A stretch of 15,957 bases of DNA from NCBI GenBank assembly GCA_002327765.1, contig DCUH01000061.1:2341-18297 (forward strand). The letters are read 5' to 3'. Of the stretch, positions 13,683-15,957 are shown in pieces; position 1 is the first letter of the stretch, and the number at the start of each line of letters is the position of its first letter. The position numbers and the translations under genes are program-made. Under the pieces are notes generated by a model. It searched no databases, was not told the origin of the DNA, and was given only the letters and a program-made list of their open reading frames with translations. Source of the DNA: a bacterium UBA2219. GTDB taxonomy: Bacteria > Desulfobacterota > Deferrimicrobia > Deferrimicrobiales > Deferrimicrobiaceae.

Positions 13683-13712
13683 GGGCGGGCCGGCGATGCA
13701 GACGCCCCGCCC
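13683..13712 (-). terminator. GC-rich hairpin after the kinase remnant
   Basis: GGGCGGG (13683-13689) pairs with CCCGCCC (13706-13712), with further pairing of GGCG/CGCC inside. On the minus strand it begins 6 bp after the end of the kinase-receiver remnant. The T-rich flank (TGTTTTC) is on the wrong side for minus-strand termination, so the assignment is weak. Confidence 0.35.
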
Positions 13713-13718
13713 CTGTTT

Positions 13719-14129
13719 TCATGCCGGGGCATCGAGGACCTCCCGCACCTTCCTCGCGAGCTCGGCGGGGGCGAACGGCTTGGCCAGAAGTGGGACCGGC
13801 GTCTGGAGGGCGGGAGATTCGTCGTCGGAGGCGGCATCCGCGTAGCCGCTCATGAGGACGCCTTTCAGCCCGGGTGAAATCCGCAGCATCGCCTTGTAGG
13901 CTTCCCTTCCCCCCATCCTGGGCATGACGACGTCGAGGAGCGCCAGCGAGACGTCGTCCCGCTCCCGCTCGAGGAGGGCGACGGCCTCCGCTCCCCCGCC
14001 CGCCGCCAGCGCGGTACGGATCCGCTGCTCCCGGACGTTGTAGCCGATCAGCAGCATGATCGGGACGAGCGCGACGAAAAAAATGAGGATCAGGCGGATA
14101 CGGATGCTGGAGAAAACGAATTTCTTCAT
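13719..14129 (-). pseudogene. Collapsed hybrid histidine kinase: membrane N-terminus fused to a truncated receiver
   Basis: The 136-residue frame has two unrelated ends. Residues 1-37 (MKKFVFSSIRIRLILIFFVA, then LVPIMLLIGYNVREQRI) are the cytoplasmic start and first membrane helix of a sensor kinase. From about residue 40 the sequence is the rear of a receiver: GGAEAVALLERERDDVSLALLDVVMPRMGG with phospho-acceptor Asp66, LMSGYADAA with Ser94, and AKPF with Lys117. The first beta strand, helix and acidic Mg-binding pair of the receiver are gone, as are any sensor, HisKA and HATPase domains. The simplest reading is an in-frame internal deletion of a full-length hybrid kinase, junction near 13995-14025. 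An assembly error, or a genuine short protein, are the alternatives. Whether it is expressed is unknown; the ribosome-binding site is weak. Confidence 0.7.
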
Positions 14130-14181
14130 GGGGTCCCCGGGGCCTACTCCAACGGGAGGATTATACTCCCCCGGCTTGAAT

Positions 14182-14195
14182 CCCGGCTAACCGGG
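14182..14195 (-). terminator. Short hairpin between glnS and the kinase remnant
   Basis: CCCGG-CTAA-CCGGG forms a 5-bp stem with a 4-nt loop about 75 bp beyond the glnS stop. On the plus strand a TATATTTT run follows; on the minus strand, the relevant one, no T-run follows. The 139-bp gap also holds TATAAT on the minus strand (complement of 14160-14165), a -10-like element for the remnant without a good -35. Confidence 0.25.
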
Positions 14196-14268
14196 AAGTA
14201 TATTTTCCATCCGTTCCTTGATTTATTGAGCAGAATGACGCGAAGGCGGGAAAAACGACTCCCGATTC

Positions 14269-15957
14269 CTACAGCACCTTCCTCACGATCTCTTCCCGGA
14301 CCGCCCTCGGGTCGGCCTTGCCGCCCGTGGCCTTCATCACCTGCCCCGTGAACAGGCCGAGCAGGCTGGTCTTGCCCGCGCGATACGCCTCCACCTTGTC
14401 GGGCATCGAGGCCAGCACCGCGTCGACCGCCGCGGACAGGTCGGCGGCGCCGACCGCCCGGTCGAGCCCCAGCCGGCGGATGATCGCGCCCGGGCAGCCG
14501 CCGCCGGCCATCATCTCCGCGAAGACCGTCTTCGCGGCCGCCGTCGTGATCGCCCCTTCGTCGACCCTGCGGACCAGGTCGGCAAGGTCGGGGCCCGTGA
14601 AGGGCAGCTCCGCGATCGTGCGCCCTTTCAGCTCGCGCAGCACGTCGTTGGCCGTCCAGTTGGCGAGCGCCTTCGGGTCGCCGTGGGCCGCCACGGCGGA
14701 GTCGTAGAAATCGGCGACGGCGCGGTCCCCCGTCAGCACATCCGCGAGGTCGGCCGGAAGGCGCAGCGTCCGGACGTAGGCGTCGTGCCTCGCGGCGAGC
14801 GACGGGTCCGCCGCGCGCGCCCTGGCGCGCTCGTCCGGCACCGCCGCGCCGCGCGGGGTCGCGGCCGCCTTGGGCGCCGCATGCATCGGCTCCCCCGCCC
14901 GCTGTGCCGGCTTCCCCCCGGCGGCCGGCGGCTGTTCCGCCCTGCCGCCCCGCCCCTCCTTGTAGGTGTCGCGCAGCTCCACGATCCGGTTGAACACGGG
15001 CGCGCCCGCCTTCGAGTCGACGGCGTCGGCGACGAAGTAGCCGTGCCGGACGAACTGGAAGCGGTCGCCCGGGCGGGCGTCCGCCAGCGACGGCTCGAGC
15101 AGGCAGCCGTCCAGGACCTCGGCCGAGGCCGGGTTCAGGTAATCCTTGAAGGTCTTCCCATCCTCGCCCGTCTCGGCGTCGGGCACGGTCAGGAGGCGGC
15201 CGTACAGGCGAACCTCGGCCCGGACGGCATGCGCGGCCGACACCCAGTGGATCGCGGCGCTCCTGCGCCGCTTCGCGCCGGGCGTTCCGCCCTCCCCTTC
15301 GGGAACCCGGCTGACGCGCAGCGCCACCGTCTCCCCGGTGGCCGGCTCCTTGACGACCTCGTCGCACCGGACGAGGCAGGCGTTCCGGAGGCGGACCTCC
15401 CCCCCGGGCCGCAGCCGCATCCAGTCCGCGGGCGGGTCCTCGCGGAAATCCGACCGCTCGATGAACAGCTCGCGGGACAGCGGCAGCGGCCGCGATCCCT
15501 CGCGCGGGACGTCGTGGGGCCAATACGGGGCGTCGATCCACTCGACCTTCCCCTCGGGCCAGTCCGCGATCGTGACCTTGAGGGGCCGCAGGACGGCCAT
15601 GACCCGCGGGGCCCGCGCGTTGAGGTCGTCCCGGATGGCGTCCTCGAGCAGCTCCATACTCACCCGGCTGTTCGCCTTGTCGACGCCGATGCGGGAGGTG
15701 AACAGGCGGATCCCCTCGGGGGTGTAGCCGCGCCGGCGCATGCCCGCGATCGTGGGCATGCGCGGGTCGTCCCACCCGGACACGTGCCCCTCCTCCACGA
15801 GCTGGAGCAGCTTGCGCTTGCTCATCACCGTGCAGTCGAGGTTCAGCCGCGCGAACTCGTACTGCCGGGGACGCGGCTCCGGGAAAAGGTTGTCGACCAG
15901 CCAGTCGTAGATCGCCCGGTTGTTCTCGAACTCGAGCGTGCAGATCGAGTGCGTGAT
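14269..15957 (-). CDS. glnS: Glutaminyl-tRNA synthetase with GatB/YqeY tail (5' end outside window)
   Basis: The visible 562 residues run from the window edge (ITHSICTLEFENNRAIYDWL onward) to the stop at 14269. The class I signature near the active site is VMSKRKLLQL (44-53), the GlnRS form of KMSKS, followed by WDDPRMPTIAGMRRRGYTPE, which is diagnostic for GlnRS. The HIGH motif lies outside the window. The anticodon-binding beta barrels follow (PLPLSRELFIERSDF through GDRFQFVRHGYFVAD). A Pro/Ala/Arg-rich linker spans about 333-388. The final ~175 residues match the tail of GatB and YqeY proteins: NWTANDVLREL, LADLVRRVDEGAITTAAAKTVF, GLFTGQVMKATGGKADP. Such GlnRS fusions are known, for example in Deinococcus radiodurans, where the tail aids tRNA-Gln binding. 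The enzyme charges tRNA-Gln in the cytoplasm. Confidence 0.95.
   Translation of the reverse strand: MTHSICTLEFENNRAIYDWLVDNLFPEPRPRQYEFARLNLDCTVMSKRKLLQLVEEGHVSGWDDPRMPTIAGMRRRGYTPEGIRLFTSRIGVDKANSRVSMELLEDAIRDDLNARAPRVMAVLRPLKVTIADWPEGKVEWIDAPYWPHDVPREGSRPLPLSRELFIERSDFREDPPADWMRLRPGGEVRLRNACLVRCDEVVKEPATGETVALRVSRVPEGEGGTPGAKRRRSAAIHWVSAAHAVRAEVRLYGRLLTVPDAETGEDGKTFKDYLNPASAEVLDGCLLEPSLADARPGDRFQFVRHGYFVADAVDSKAGAPVFNRIVELRDTYKEGRGGRAEQPPAAGGKPAQRAGEPMHAAPKAAATPRGAAVPDERARARAADPSLAARHDAYVRTLRLPADLADVLTGDRAVADFYDSAVAAHGDPKALANWTANDVLRELKGRTIAELPFTGPDLADLVRRVDEGAITTAAAKTVFAEMMAGGGCPGAIIRRLGLDRAVGAADLSAAVDAVLASMPDKVEAYRAGKTSLLGLFTGQVMKATGGKADPRAVREEIVRKVL

Noticed and set aside
13503..13718. 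Possible riboswitch or structured RNA in the gap between two minus-strand genes
   Set aside because: Looked for c-di-GMP and thiamine-type conserved cores and saw none; only a GC hairpin next to the kinase remnant.
14144..15775. 543-codon Arg/Gly-rich open frame on the minus strand
   Set aside because: Alternative frame of glnS with no recognisable domain; length is explained by high GC.
1..15957. Defence island, prophage or mobile element
   Set aside because: Apart from one caspase-like protein, none of the expected genes (nuclease, methylase, integrase, transposase, toxin-antitoxin) can be recognised, and no terminal repeats or tRNA attachment site were seen.

Overview
The window is high-GC, gene-dense bacterial DNA of chromosomal type. 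Several gene types would suit a Desulfobacterota (deltaproteobacterial) or related anaerobic lineage: a 2-oxoacid:ferredoxin oxidoreductase pair, an MTH1187-type thiamine-binding protein, a FecR-domain periplasmic protein and a GlnRS carrying a GatB/YqeY tail. That placement is an inference from gene content and base composition and was not tested. I see no rRNA, tRNA, CRISPR array, insertion sequence, integrase or phage gene.

Layout. 1-1464 (+): the end of a 2-oxoacid:ferredoxin oxidoreductase alpha subunit, the complete beta subunit overlapping it by 4 bp, and a small thiamine-binding protein. 1479-1871 (-): a single-domain response regulator with a TTG start. It is separated from a SnoaL-like protein (2160-2660, +) by an AT-richer divergent intergenic region with repeats. 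2946-3416 (+): a secreted FecR-domain protein behind a sigma-54-like promoter candidate. It meets, stop codon on stop codon, an HtrA/DegP-like protease with no visible signal peptide (3413-4465, -). 4528-7757 (-): a DinB-like protein, a family-4 glycosyltransferase, a small protein with a caspase/CHAT-like His-Cys pair, and an 87-residue unknown with a good sigma-70 promoter. 8000-8977 (-): an NmrA-like NAD(P)-binding protein. 9188-10976 (+): an HEXXH metallopeptidase-like lipoprotein translationally overlapped by a second small lipoprotein. 11007-11312 (-): a small coiled-coil protein divergent from an ABC-2 export pair (11555-13127, +), with an 18-bp near-palindrome between them. 13134-13502 (-): an orphan hypothetical. 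13719-14129 (-): a striking remnant in which the membrane-spanning N-terminus of a sensor kinase is joined in frame to the back two thirds of a receiver domain. 14269-15957 (-): most of glutaminyl-tRNA synthetase with a GatB/YqeY tail, running off the window edge.

The genes do not form one pathway. The functional groups I can defend are the ferredoxin oxidoreductase operon, the ABC ATPase/permease pair, the two co-translated lipoproteins, and possibly the caspase-like protein with the glycosyltransferase 34 bp downstream. No complete new defence or signalling system is demonstrable. The best leads are the collapsed hybrid kinase, the caspase-like protein and the metallopeptidase/lipoprotein pair.
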